A DNA stretch of 28,935 nucleotides from an uncultured Acetatifactor sp. Lineage in GTDB: Bacteria > Bacillota > Clostridia > Lachnospirales > Lachnospiraceae. The stretch spans positions 1 to 28,935 of the forward strand of contig CAJULV010000051.1 in the NCBI GenBank assembly GCA_910587555.1, read 5' to 3'. Within the stretch, counting starts at the first letter, position 1, and each line of letters starts with the position of its first letter. The notes under the pieces are model-generated. The model was given only the letters and a program-made list of their open reading frames with translations, made no database searches and was not told the DNA's origin. A program made the translations under genes and the position numbers. Of the stretch, positions 1 through 7,866 are shown in pieces.

Positions 1-42
1 GGTTTTATGCGGCCTGTAGATACTTTTTGCGTTATGGAGCTG

Positions 43-321
43 TCAAAGACCCGTGGAAGAGGCTGTGGAGTTGTCGGCCTTAAGTTTTTCGGCAAAGTTG
101 ATTTTGAGTTCCAGAGAGACCTGGTTATTGTTTTTAGCCTCCTCATTATATTTAGCGACCTGCTCCCTTGCATAGGAGAGAGGGTCGTCGGTTATCCTCA
201 GAAGCTCTGAATGCCTGCCGATCCTTGCAATGTTTTTTGTAGTTGTCTTTTTGCCGTTCCTGATTCCCAGCTGGACGAAATAGGTCGGGTCTTTTGATTT
301 TCTGTCATACCAAAGTTTCAT
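43..321 (-). pseudogene. Truncated IS1634-like transposase, N-terminal remnant
   Basis: The 92-residue reading frame begins MKLWYDRKSKDPTYF and continues with GKKTTTKNIARIGRHSELL. This resembles the N-terminus of large IS1634/IS4-superfamily transposases common in Clostridia, which are about 500 residues or more. The frame hits an in-frame TGA at its left end, long before the catalytic DDE region. In a shifted frame the next bases encode KYLQAA, which resembles the stretch that normally follows (NIGYxxLQxxY), so a small deletion or decay is likely. A good minus-strand -10 (TATAAT) and a GAGGGT ribosome site precede the ATG, so the 5' end is well preserved. The remainder would lie beyond the left edge. 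Family assignment is from memory of conserved N-terminal wording; a small unrelated protein is less likely. Confidence 0.6.
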
Positions 322-338
322 ACCCTCTATTATATCAT

Positions 339-354
339 TGTTTCACATGAAACA
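339..354. promoter_or_regulatory. parS-like palindrome
   Basis: The 16 bases TGTTTCACATGAAACA differ by one central base from the ParB/Spo0J parS consensus TGTTTCACGTGAAACA. The seven-base arms are perfect. The site also lies between the likely -35 and -10 of the transposase remnant's minus-strand promoter, so it may instead be an operator of that element. No parA/parB or origin genes are visible here. Confidence 0.45.
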
Positions 355-543
355 CAACACTATACAACATTAAAATTTTGTAAACTTGACATAAAAAAGC
401 CGCAGTTATGCGGTTGCTGCCATATTATTCTATTTACAAGTGTTAAAAATCCGTATCTGTCATGTGGATTCGAAAGAGAAGAAGGTAAAGCTGTATCCGG
501 CATATCCGGTGCAGCATTAGGAACAGAATTTTCAAAAAAACCT

Positions 544-571
544 TTTACAAATAGAAATTTTATGATATACT
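544..571 (+). promoter_or_regulatory. Probable sigma-A promoter of the SCIFF gene
   Basis: TTTACA (544-549) and TATACT (566-571) are separated by 16 bases, giving a start near 578 and a leader of about 80 bases. The leader can pair ACGGCA (587-592) with TGCCGT (615-620). The ribosome site AAGGAGG at 640-646 follows. Confidence 0.55.
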
Positions 572-657
572 ACAGAGAGTTTATATACGGCAGATACCCA
601 TAAACAGTGCGTTTTGCCGTTTAGAAGAATCTAATGAAGATAAGGAGGCTTTTGTGT

Positions 658-801
658 ATGAGGCATATCAAGACTTTGACGACCAGAAACCTGAAGGAGT
701 CCATGAAGAAGGGGGGCTGCGGCGAGTGTCAGACTTCCTGCCAGTCTGCCTGCAAGACTTCCTGTACAGTCGGGAATCAGAGCTGTGAGAAGGTGAAATA
801 A
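658..801 (+). CDS. scfA: SCIFF ribosomally made peptide precursor (six cysteines)
   Basis: This 47-residue peptide begins MRHIKTLTTRNLKESM and carries the block CGECQTSCQSACKTSC, with six cysteines at 21, 24, 28, 32, 36 and 43. It matches the SCIFF family ('six cysteines in forty-five residues'), a nearly universal RiPP precursor of Clostridia. Members are modified by the adjacent radical SAM enzyme, which forms a Cys-Thr thioether; in the characterised Clostridium thermocellum peptide this joins, as I recall, Cys32 to Thr37, and both residues are present here at those positions. AAGGAGG at 640-646 sets the ATG at 658; no better start is in frame. The maturase starts 149 bases downstream, beyond a perfect hairpin. 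The mature peptide's biological role is not established. The gene is easily missed because of its length. Confidence 0.93.
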   Translation: MRHIKTLTTRNLKESMKKGGCGECQTSCQSACKTSCTVGNQSCEKVK

Positions 802-869
802 CCACAGCGGTTCAGACGGGACACGGGATTGCCGGCGTGAATGATACAGGTAAAAACACGGGACCAGTT

Positions 870-902
870 CAAGCAGCGGATCCATTCGCTGCTTGTATTT
901 TG
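870..902 (+). terminator. Perfect hairpin between SCIFF gene and maturase gene (attenuator or partial terminator)
   Basis: CAAGCAGCG (870-878) pairs perfectly with CGCTGCTTG (887-895) around an eight-base loop, and TATTTTGTT follows. The stem is strong but the U-tract is interrupted, as expected for a leaky terminator or an mRNA-processing and stability element. It could let far more precursor than enzyme be made from one promoter. Confidence 0.65.
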
Positions 903-950
903 TTCTGTGAGAGGGCGATTCATTCCTTTGTATCAGAAAGGATTATTTAA

Positions 951-2342
951 GTGATACACCAATATAAAAACAACGGATATAACATAGTAATGGATGTGAA
1001 CAGCGGCTCCATCCATGTGGTAGATGATGTGGTATATGATCTGATTCCGCTGGTGGAAGCACTGGTCGGTGAGGGTGTGAAGGAAATCAATGCCGTCAAG
1101 GCAGCATTGCGGGAACGGGAAAGTATTTCCTGGCCGGAAGATATCCTGGAGGAGGCCCTGGAAGAGGTGCTGGATCTGGAAGCGGCCGGCCTGTTGTTTG
1201 CACCCGATATATACGAAAACTATGTCTATGATTTTAAAAAGCGGCAGACAGTGGTAAAGGCGTTGTGCCTTCATATAGCGCATGACTGCAATCTTGCCTG
1301 TAAATATTGTTTTGCGGAGGAGGGGGAATATCACGGGCGCCGCGCTTTGATGAGTTTGGAAGTAGGAAAAAAGGCACTGGATTTTCTGGTGGCAAATTCT
1401 GGTAACCGTGTGAATTTGGAGGTGGACTTCTTCGGCGGAGAACCCCTGATGAACTGGCAGGTGGTAAAGGAACTGGTGAAGTACGGCAGGAGTCTGGAAG
1501 CGCCGAACAATAAGAAGTTCCGCTTTACACTGACCACCAACGGCGTGCTGCTGAATGACGAGATCATGGAATTCGCAAACCGCGAGATGGCGAACGTTGT
1601 CTTAAGCATTGACGGCCGAAAGGAAGTCCATGATAAAATGCGTCCTTTTCGCGGAGGCCAGGGAAGCTATGATTTGATTGTACCCAGGTTTCAGAAGATT
1701 GCGGAGAGCAGGGGGCAGGAGAGATACTATGTTCGCGGCACCTTTACGCATAATAACCTTGACTTTTCCAGAGATGTGCTGCATCTGGCTGATCTGGGAT
1801 TTAAGCAGATTTCCGTGGAGCCGGTGGTGGCGGGACCGGAGGATGATTATGCCATCACGGAGGATGACCTTCCTGTGCTGATGGAGGAATATGACAAATT
1901 GGCCGTGGAGATGGCAAAGCGTAGAAAGGCGGGAAAGGGATTCCATTTTTTCCATTTTATGATAGATCTGGAGGGCGGTCCCTGTGTGGCGAAGCGCCTT
2001 TCCGGCTGCGGTTCCGGGACGGAATATCTGGCAGTGACACCATGGGGTGACCTGTATCCCTGCCATCAGTTTGTGGGAAATGAAAAGTTCCTTATGGGCA
2101 ACGTGGAAGAGGGGATCCTGCGCAATGATGTCCGTGACGAATTTAAATGCTGTAATGTCTACGCAAAAGAGAAATGTCGGAAATGTTTTGCAAAATTTTA
2201 CTGCAGCGGCGGCTGTGCAGCCAATGCCTACAACTTTCACGGCAATATCAAAGATGCTTACGACGTGGGCTGTGAACTGGAAAGAAAACGGGTGGAATGT
2301 GCCATTATGCTGAAAGCGGCAGAGGCAGCTGCAGAGCCATAA
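951..2342 (+). CDS. scfB: SCIFF radical SAM/SPASM maturase (thioether-forming)
   Basis: The 463-residue enzyme is expected to install a thioether crosslink in the SCIFF peptide encoded just upstream. Residues 1-90 fit a PqqD-like RiPP recognition domain that binds the leader. The radical SAM cluster motif CNLACKYC gives cysteines 113, 117 and 120 (CX3CX2C). FFGGEPLMN follows, as in the family. From about residue 345 a cysteine-rich SPASM domain contains CGSGTEYLAVTPWGDLYPCHQ, then CCNVYAKEKCRKC and YCSGGCAANAY, which should hold two further iron-sulfur clusters. Translation starts at a GTG with AAAGGA about eight bases upstream. The length is typical of SCIFF maturases. Order SCIFF-maturase-secDF is, to my knowledge, common in Clostridia. 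The hairpin at 870-895 may lower its expression relative to the peptide. Confidence 0.93.
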   Translation: MIHQYKNNGYNIVMDVNSGSIHVVDDVVYDLIPLVEALVGEGVKEINAVKAALRERESISWPEDILEEALEEVLDLEAAGLLFAPDIYENYVYDFKKRQTVVKALCLHIAHDCNLACKYCFAEEGEYHGRRALMSLEVGKKALDFLVANSGNRVNLEVDFFGGEPLMNWQVVKELVKYGRSLEAPNNKKFRFTLTTNGVLLNDEIMEFANREMANVVLSIDGRKEVHDKMRPFRGGQGSYDLIVPRFQKIAESRGQERYYVRGTFTHNNLDFSRDVLHLADLGFKQISVEPVVAGPEDDYAITEDDLPVLMEEYDKLAVEMAKRRKAGKGFHFFHFMIDLEGGPCVAKRLSGCGSGTEYLAVTPWGDLYPCHQFVGNEKFLMGNVEEGILRNDVRDEFKCCNVYAKEKCRKCFAKFYCSGGCAANAYNFHGNIKDAYDVGCELERKRVECAIMLKAAEAAAEP

Positions 2343-2352
2343 CACAGTATCT

Positions 2353-2525
2353 GTATCGTCAGGCGAACAGACTTCCTATGTCTGAACTGGCATTGCAGGG
2401 GGCAGATAGGGAACTAAAAACCAGCATCTGCCGGCAGCAGTGCCCATAGGATTTACGGACGTATCACCAGGCGGGCGAAAATCCCATGCCTAAGCCGGCA
2501 TTGCAGGGGGCAGATACGGAACCAA
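2353..2525. repeat. Two imperfect 65-base direct repeats between scfB and secDF
   Basis: Bases 2353-2417 and 2461-2525 align without gaps over 65 positions, with 50 identical by my count, at a 108-base period. The best conserved part is GGCATTGCAGGGGGCAGATA. A CTGCCGGCAG palindrome sits between the copies. The block starts about ten bases after the maturase stop and ends just before the secDF ribosome site, so it lies in the likely 5' leader of secDF. I do not recognise it as a known riboswitch or repeat family. Confidence 0.75.
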
Positions 2526-2547
2526 GAATAAGAAAGGACGAATGATC

Positions 2548-4809
2548 ATGAAAAAAAACAAAGCAATCGTGGTGCTGCTTTGTATCCTTCTGATCCTGGC
2601 AGGTGTCACTTATGTAGACATCTTCGGGGTGAATCCGGAGGGTGAGGGCAGCGTCGCAGATATTAATCTGGGCTTGGACCTGGCGGGGGGAGTCAGCATT
2701 ACGTATCAGGTGGTGGGAGACGAAGAACCCAGTTCTACCGATATGAGCGACACCATCGCGAAGCTTCAGAAGCGTGTGGAGGGATACAGCACGGAGGCAA
2801 TTGTGTATCAGGAGGGATCTGACAGGATTAACATCGAGATACCGGGAGTCAGTGATGCCAACGCAATCCTTCAGGAGCTGGGCAGGCCCGGCACCCTGTA
2901 TTTTATTTCCGAGACAGATCCGGAAGGCAATCTGAATTACAGCCAGCAGACGGTTCAGAATGCGGACGGTACCTATGGTTTCGGATATGTGCTGACGAAA
3001 TCTATCGACGAACTGCTGGAAAACGGTTCTATCTTGGTGCAGGGTACGGATGTCAGCAATGCTCAGGCGGGTACCATGCAGACGCAGATGGGTTCCGAGT
3101 TTGCGGTAAGCCTGACCATGACGGAGGAGGGCAGGGAAAAGTTTACCAGGGCCACCCAGAATGCGTTTGATAAGAAGGAGAGCCTTGCGATTTACTACGA
3201 TGGTAATATTATCAGCGCGCCCAGCGTAAATGCGGTGATTACGGACGGAAGCGCTCAGATTTCCCCCATGGAATCCTTTGAACGGGCAGAAAGTTTGGCT
3301 TCCACCATCCGTATCGGCGGACTGAAGCTGGAACTGGAAGAACTCCATTCCAAGGTTGTAGGCGCGCAGCTTGGCGTGGAAGCCATTGATACCAGTTTAA
3401 AGGCGGGTGCTATCGGACTGGTTCTGGTGATGGTTTTCATGATCGTGGTGTATCTGATTCCCGGTGTGGCTTCTGCCATAGCTTTACTGGCGTATGTGGC
3501 ACTGGTAATCCTGCTGCTGAACGGTTTTGACATGACGCTTACGCTGTCCGGAGTGGCGGGCATTATTTTGTCCATCGGTATGGCGGTTGACGCAAATGTG
3601 ATTATATTTGCACGTATGCGCGAAGAACTTGCTACCGGCAAGACAGTGCGGAATGCAATCAAGATTGGTTTTGGGAAGGCATTGTCCGCAATTATTGACG
3701 GTAATATCACCACGCTGATTGCGGCGGGCGTACTGCTTTTATTGGGACCCGGTACGGTGAAGGGCTTTGCGCAGACGCTGGCTTTGGGTATCGTCCTCTC
3801 CATGTTTACGGCGCTGGTAGTGACCAGATATCTGCTGTATGCATTTTATGCGCTGGGGCTGAAGGGTGAAAAACTTTACGGTATCGGAAAAGAGCATAAG
3901 GTACTGAATGTTCTTTCAAAGAAAGGCATATTCTTTGGTATTTCCGCTGCAGTGATTGCAGCAGGCTTTGTGGTGATGGCGATAAACGGAGTTTCCACAG
4001 GGGACGCGCTGAACTACAGTCTGGAATTCAAGGGCGGTACCGCTACCACGGTTACCTTCCAGGAAGCCATGACGCTGGAAAAGGCTACTGCAGATGTGGT
4101 TCCTCAGATTGAGAAGGTTACGGGCAGTTCCGTCCAGGTTCAGACCGTCCAGGATTCCAATGAGGTAATCTTCAAGACCAATTCCCTCAGTGTGGAGCAG
4201 AGGACAGCCCTGAACCAGATGTTTGTAGATAATTTCGGAGTGGACGAGAAGCTGATTACTTCCGAAACCATCAGCTCCACCATCAGCGACGAGATGAAAT
4301 CGGACACCGTTATTGCGGTGGCAGTTGCCATTATCTGTATGCTGATTTATATCCGGATTCGTTTCAGCGATATCCGGTTCGGCGTCAGCAGCATCATTGC
4401 CCTGCTTCATGATGTGCTGGTAGTGCTGGCGTTTTACGCGGTGGCCAGGGTTTCCGTGAGCAATACTTTTGTGGCATGTATGCTGACCATCGTCGGCTAT
4501 TCCATCAACGCAACCATCGTTATCTTTGACCGTATCCGCGAGAATATGGCAGCTATGACGCATAAGGACGAACTGAAGGAGGTTGTGAATAAGAGCATTA
4601 CCCAGACTATGTCGAGAAGTATTTTTACCTCTCTGACAACCTTCATCATGGTAGCGGTGCTGTACATCCTGGGCGTTACCAGTATCCGGGATTTCGCGCT
4701 GCCTTTGATGGTGGGCATTATCTGCGGCACGTATTCGTCCATCTGCCTGGCAGGCAGCCTGTGGTACATTTTCCGCATTAAATTCGTTCCTAAGGCAAAA
4801 GAGAAATAA
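2548..4809 (+). CDS. secDF: Protein translocase subunits SecD and SecF fused (SecDF)
   Basis: This membrane protein uses the proton gradient to help SecYEG pull secreted proteins across the membrane. SecD and SecF are fused in one chain, as in many Firmicutes. A first membrane segment (about residues 5-24) leads into the P1 region with INLGLDLAGGVSITYQV. A block of membrane segments follows, containing GMAVDANVIIFARMREE, typical of SecD. The SecF half starts with another segment near residue 455 and has LEFKGGTATTV and GYSINATIVIFDRIREN. The product from this ATG is 753 residues. An upstream in-frame ATG at 2542 is only three bases from the AAAGGA site, so 2548, nine bases away, is preferred. 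It follows the SCIFF genes in the same direction and ends at a strong terminator, suggesting cotranscription or coordinated export. Confidence 0.95.
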   Translation: MKKNKAIVVLLCILLILAGVTYVDIFGVNPEGEGSVADINLGLDLAGGVSITYQVVGDEEPSSTDMSDTIAKLQKRVEGYSTEAIVYQEGSDRINIEIPGVSDANAILQELGRPGTLYFISETDPEGNLNYSQQTVQNADGTYGFGYVLTKSIDELLENGSILVQGTDVSNAQAGTMQTQMGSEFAVSLTMTEEGREKFTRATQNAFDKKESLAIYYDGNIISAPSVNAVITDGSAQISPMESFERAESLASTIRIGGLKLELEELHSKVVGAQLGVEAIDTSLKAGAIGLVLVMVFMIVVYLIPGVASAIALLAYVALVILLLNGFDMTLTLSGVAGIILSIGMAVDANVIIFARMREELATGKTVRNAIKIGFGKALSAIIDGNITTLIAAGVLLLLGPGTVKGFAQTLALGIVLSMFTALVVTRYLLYAFYALGLKGEKLYGIGKEHKVLNVLSKKGIFFGISAAVIAAGFVVMAINGVSTGDALNYSLEFKGGTATTVTFQEAMTLEKATADVVPQIEKVTGSSVQVQTVQDSNEVIFKTNSLSVEQRTALNQMFVDNFGVDEKLITSETISSTISDEMKSDTVIAVAVAIICMLIYIRIRFSDIRFGVSSIIALLHDVLVVLAFYAVARVSVSNTFVACMLTIVGYSINATIVIFDRIRENMAAMTHKDELKEVVNKSITQTMSRSIFTSLTTFIMVAVLYILGVTSIRDFALPLMVGIICGTYSSICLAGSLWYIFRIKFVPKAKEK

Positions 4810-4815
4810 GGACAG

Positions 4816-4851
4816 AAAAACCGGTTTCCGTAAGATGGGAGCCGGTTTTTT
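4816..4851 (+). terminator. Intrinsic terminator after secDF
   Basis: AAAAACCGG pairs with CCGGTTTTT, extended inward by TTTCC/GGGAG through wobble pairs, and ends in a run of six Ts. It starts a few bases after the secDF stop and closes the SCIFF-secDF unit. Confidence 0.88.
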
Positions 4852-4882
4852 GATGCACTATATATTTGATTCCGCGGATGCT

Positions 4883-4929
4883 GTTTACAAAGTAGACAGA
4901 CTGTGATATGATATGTTTACAATGTAGAC
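4883..4929 (+). promoter_or_regulatory. Promoter of blaI-blaR1 with two BlaI/CopY-type operators
   Basis: The -35 TTTACA (4884-4889) and -10 TATGAT (4907-4912) are spaced by 17 bases. Operator 1, GTTTACAAAGTAGAC (4883-4897), covers the -35. Operator 2, GTTTACAATGTAGAC (4915-4929), covers the likely transcription start. Both follow GTnTACnnnGTAnAC, which is a dyad with the TACA/TGTA core known for BlaI, MecI and CopY repressors. Their centres are 32 bases apart, about three helical turns. This fits autorepression by the BlaI-type protein encoded just downstream. Confidence 0.82.
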
Positions 4930-5007
4930 ACGGATGCTTTGGTATTGGATAATGGCGGGGCCTGCAGGTTGCCTGCCGGTTATTTGTGATTTGACAGGGG
5001 GATGCTT

Positions 5008-5385
5008 ATGAAAGTGTTAAGCGAAGCGGAGTGGAATATAATGGAAAGCCTCTGGGAGTCTTCACCTAAGGTTGGGAGCCAGATTACGGCGGATATGGCG
5101 GTAAGGACGGGCTGGAGCAGGAGTACCACGCTGACCATGCTGAAGCGGATGTGTGAAAAGGGCCTGATTGCCTGTGAGGAAAAAGGGCGGATGCGGGCAT
5201 ATATTCCACTGATTGCGCGGGATACGGCTGTAAAGAGAGAGACGGAGAGTTTTCTGAAGCGGGTGTACCACGGCAGCATCAGCATGCTGGTAAGCTGTTT
5301 TGTGGAAAAACAGAGGCTGAGCCGGGAGGAACTGGCTGAGCTTCGGGAGATTCTGGATAAAGCAGAGGAAAAGCAGCATGAGTGA
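5008..5385 (+). CDS. BlaI/MecI/CopY-family transcriptional repressor
   Basis: A 125-residue winged-helix repressor beginning MKVLSEAEWNIMESLWES. Recognition-helix region SRSTTLTMLKRMCEKGL and the following wing (ACEEKGRMRAYIPL) match the BlaI/MecI family, which binds as a dimer to TACA-TGTA operators and is inactivated by cleavage after signal from a BlaR1-type protease. Two such operators sit in its own promoter. The C-terminal part (about residues 70-125) carries the usual dimerisation region. AGGGGG at 4996-5001 best fits the ATG at 5008; the ATG at 5002 overlaps that site. Its end overlaps the start of the M56 protease by eight bases, so the two are translationally coupled. The controlled genes may be only this pair, since no beta-lactamase is nearby. 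Confidence 0.92.
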   Translation: MKVLSEAEWNIMESLWESSPKVGSQITADMAVRTGWSRSTTLTMLKRMCEKGLIACEEKGRMRAYIPLIARDTAVKRETESFLKRVYHGSISMLVSCFVEKQRLSREELAELREILDKAEEKQHE

Positions 5386-7825
5386 ATGGATGATAACTTC
5401 AAGCATATTGATTCTGTTGATCATTGGGATACGGAGCTGCGTCAAAAATAAGATTGCGCTGCGGGCCAGGTATGCACTGTGGCTGGTAGTGGCGCTGCGC
5501 CTGCTGGTTCCGGTATCTTTTTCCGAGAGCAGCTTCAGCGTGCTGAATTTCCTGGGAGGGGAAATCCTGCCGGCGGTACAGGAGGGGATACCGGGGAAAG
5601 CGGAAGGGCAGGGAGCCGCTGTCATGGGGCAGAAGCGTAGGGAGATATTTTCAGAGGAAATGCGTGCGGAGGAAGAAGCCGGCGGCCGCCTGCCCGGGGG
5701 GCCTGCTGCCGACAGGGCTGTGCCGGACTACATGCCGGCTGCAGGGAAAGAAGGAGTTTCCGCGGAGACATCCCCTGACCGCAGCCTGGAAACGGGCTTT
5801 ATTTCGGATCCCCGGCGGACAGGCGTGGCATCAGGTGTACAGGAGGTGCAACTTGCGGGCAGGCTGTATTTTGGCTGGAAAAAGGTACTGCTTTGCATCT
5901 GGCTTTCGGGGGCAGCCGTCATTGCGGGGACTGTATTTTTGATTAACAGGAGATACCGCAGAAGGCTACACGGATCGCGTAAGAAATGCAGGGCGGGGAT
6001 GAGAAGTATCCTTCCGGTATATACTACGCCTGCCGTGCTTACACCATGTATGTTCGGCCTGTTCCGTCCCGCGGTGTACTTGACGCCGGGGATAGAATGT
6101 GACGATAAATCGCTTAGATATGTACTGTATCATGAAAATATCCATTACCTGCACAGAGATCATCTGTGGGCATTGGTTCGGGCCGTATGTGTATGCGTCC
6201 ACTGGTATAATCCGCTGGTGTGGATTGCGGCGGAATTGTCCAGACAGGACTGCGAACTGGCATGCGACGAGAAGACGCTGACGCTGCTGGACGAGGAAGA
6301 CAGAATTGATTACGGGAGGACCCTGCTGAATTTGAGCGTACAGAGCGACGCGCTGCCGGGAGGACTCCGGCTGTCCACTGCCGTATCGGGAGGAAAGAGG
6401 CGGTTAAAAGAGCGTCTGCTGATGATTATAAGCCATCCCAGGAGGACTGCGGTTGCGCTGCCTGCAACAATGGCCTTAGTCCTGATGGTTTCCGCGTTTA
6501 CGTTTACAGACAGGGTGAGCGAACAGAAAACTCCGGAAGACGAGACGGGGGAAACCGTTCCGGAGATATGGGCTGCGGACCGGAACGGGGCTGACGGCAT
6601 CCAAAATACTTCCATTGTAACAATTGACCTGAATGACGGAAAAGATTACACGTTGAAAATTATCTGGGAGGATGGAGTTGACGGCACGGAATATCAGATT
6701 GAGCGGCTGGAATTAAACTGGATACATGACAAAAAGGAAGAGATGCTGCAGTCCGTCAGCCTGGATGAGGTAAAGGTTTTGTATACCATGTCGCAGGAAG
6801 ATGTCAGGGCAAACGGAGGCCGGATGTGGCCTTATACGCCGGAGAAGGAAGTATTGTACGCGAAGCCTTTACGGAGTGCGGATGGTTTGTCCGGTTATGA
6901 TGCCGAAGCTTTCCTGGCAGAGGGGAGCGGGCCGTCTCTGGAGGCGCTTTGCGACGGCGGTATCCTGGTAGAGGATTTAAACTTTGACGGTTATCAGGAT
7001 TTCTGTCTCCGGGGCAGAGGCAGCGGGGAGAATGTCCCATATTACTGTTATCTGTGGAATCCGGAGATAAGGCAGTATGAACCCAGGTATATGATACCGA
7101 ATATTTGTGTAAACAAGGATACAGAGCTGATCGAAAGTGCATGCGAAGATGGAGAAGGTGTTTATTCGATAAAATATTATCGGTTCGACGAGAATGACGT
7201 CTTGCATATGACCCGTTATGTGGAGAAGGATAAGTCTCCGGATGCGGTTTTGCCGGCCCTGGACCTGACTTACTGTGAGACCGGTTATGCTTTGCCGGCG
7301 GTAGATGAATGGGATTACGGCACCCGTTATGGGGGAGCATTGACGGAACGTATGGTCTGTCTGGCCAGGAAGGCGCTGACGGAGCTTTATGAGTGGAGCG
7401 GTACAAGGCTGGAGTCCGTATGCTTTTCAGTAACGGAGTTCGGAGAGGTGGTTTTTGGCAATACGCCGAAGGATATGGACGCTTCCAGGACTTTTTACCA
7501 CAGATGCTACAGCGGGCAGGCAGAATTCGAAGACAGCATCAGACATATGACGCTGCTGACGGAACGTGTGGTGTGGTATTCCCCGGTGGTTCAGTGGAAT
7601 GTCCCCAAGAACCTGGATGGGATGACAGATGAAGAAGTGGTATTATGGTATTTTGCCTTCTCTGCGTTGGCAGGAGGCGAGACGGCAGAAACAATTGAGG
7701 AAACGGTGGAAGATGATTATGTAATCAAAACAGCAGAGGGTCATTATTTTGAGGCTTCCCTGAATCCTTTAACCAGGGAGATCAGCAGCATTTACGGGCC
7801 ATATGACGATTTCCCGCTGCATTGA
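5378..7825 (+). CDS. BlaR1-type M56 membrane metalloprotease, antirepressor, with a non-PBP C-terminal domain
   Basis: An 815-residue integral membrane protein that should sense an external signal and cause cleavage of the BlaI-type partner. Membrane segments are visible near 5-20, 31-48, 171-189, 262-285 and 353-372. The zinc protease site is HENIH (252-256) with the downstream ELACDE that usually supplies the third ligand. The loop between segments 2 and 3 (about 60-165) is long and low in complexity, rich in Gly, Ala, Glu and Pro. The outer C-terminal region (about 375-815) shows no penicillin-binding SxxK-type sensor that I can recognise; it contains EDLNFDGYQDF (532-542), an acidic calcium-loop-like motif seen in extracellular repeat or inhibitor-like domains. 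So the signal is unlikely to be simple beta-lactam acylation. Overlap with the repressor gene supports one operon. Confidence 0.88.
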   Translation: MSEWMITSSILILLIIGIRSCVKNKIALRARYALWLVVALRLLVPVSFSESSFSVLNFLGGEILPAVQEGIPGKAEGQGAAVMGQKRREIFSEEMRAEEEAGGRLPGGPAADRAVPDYMPAAGKEGVSAETSPDRSLETGFISDPRRTGVASGVQEVQLAGRLYFGWKKVLLCIWLSGAAVIAGTVFLINRRYRRRLHGSRKKCRAGMRSILPVYTTPAVLTPCMFGLFRPAVYLTPGIECDDKSLRYVLYHENIHYLHRDHLWALVRAVCVCVHWYNPLVWIAAELSRQDCELACDEKTLTLLDEEDRIDYGRTLLNLSVQSDALPGGLRLSTAVSGGKRRLKERLLMIISHPRRTAVALPATMALVLMVSAFTFTDRVSEQKTPEDETGETVPEIWAADRNGADGIQNTSIVTIDLNDGKDYTLKIIWEDGVDGTEYQIERLELNWIHDKKEEMLQSVSLDEVKVLYTMSQEDVRANGGRMWPYTPEKEVLYAKPLRSADGLSGYDAEAFLAEGSGPSLEALCDGGILVEDLNFDGYQDFCLRGRGSGENVPYYCYLWNPEIRQYEPRYMIPNICVNKDTELIESACEDGEGVYSIKYYRFDENDVLHMTRYVEKDKSPDAVLPALDLTYCETGYALPAVDEWDYGTRYGGALTERMVCLARKALTELYEWSGTRLESVCFSVTEFGEVVFGNTPKDMDASRTFYHRCYSGQAEFEDSIRHMTLLTERVVWYSPVVQWNVPKNLDGMTDEEVVLWYFAFSALAGGETAETIEETVEDDYVIKTAEGHYFEASLNPLTREISSIYGPYDDFPLH

Positions 7826-7866
7826 CAGACTGGTGGTGCCGTTTATATCGCTGTGCCCGGGTATTG

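Larger units (their letters stand above)
322..657. other. AT-rich intergenic stretch left of the SCIFF gene
   Basis: No supportable gene was found in this 336-base stretch. It holds the promoter region of the transposase remnant, a parS-like palindrome (339-354), a short CCGCA/TGCGG hairpin near 401-415 next to an A-run, and the likely promoter of the SCIFF gene (544-571). One plus-strand frame is free of stops from about 345 to 601 and ends RYP, but its only ATG is near the end and no ribosome site fits, so I do not call a gene. Base composition is clearly more AT-rich than the rest of the window, fitting decayed insertion-sequence surroundings. Confidence 0.6.

Noticed and set aside
397..420. 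Short CCGCA/TGCGG hairpin next to an A-run, considered as a minus-strand terminator
   Set aside because: The stem has only five or six pairs and no minus-strand gene lies to its right to be terminated.
345..601. Stop-free plus-strand frame ending at a TAA near 601
   Set aside because: The only in-frame ATG is near the end, no ribosome site exists and the translation is not recognisable. AT-rich noise or decayed sequence is enough to explain it.
1602..2345. 247-residue minus-strand frame opposite the SCIFF maturase
   Set aside because: Shadow of a radical SAM gene that has all cluster motifs; no ribosome site or family resemblance.
5002..5007. Upstream ATG for the BlaI-type repressor
   Set aside because: It abuts the AGGGGG ribosome site with no spacer, while the ATG at 5008 is properly spaced.
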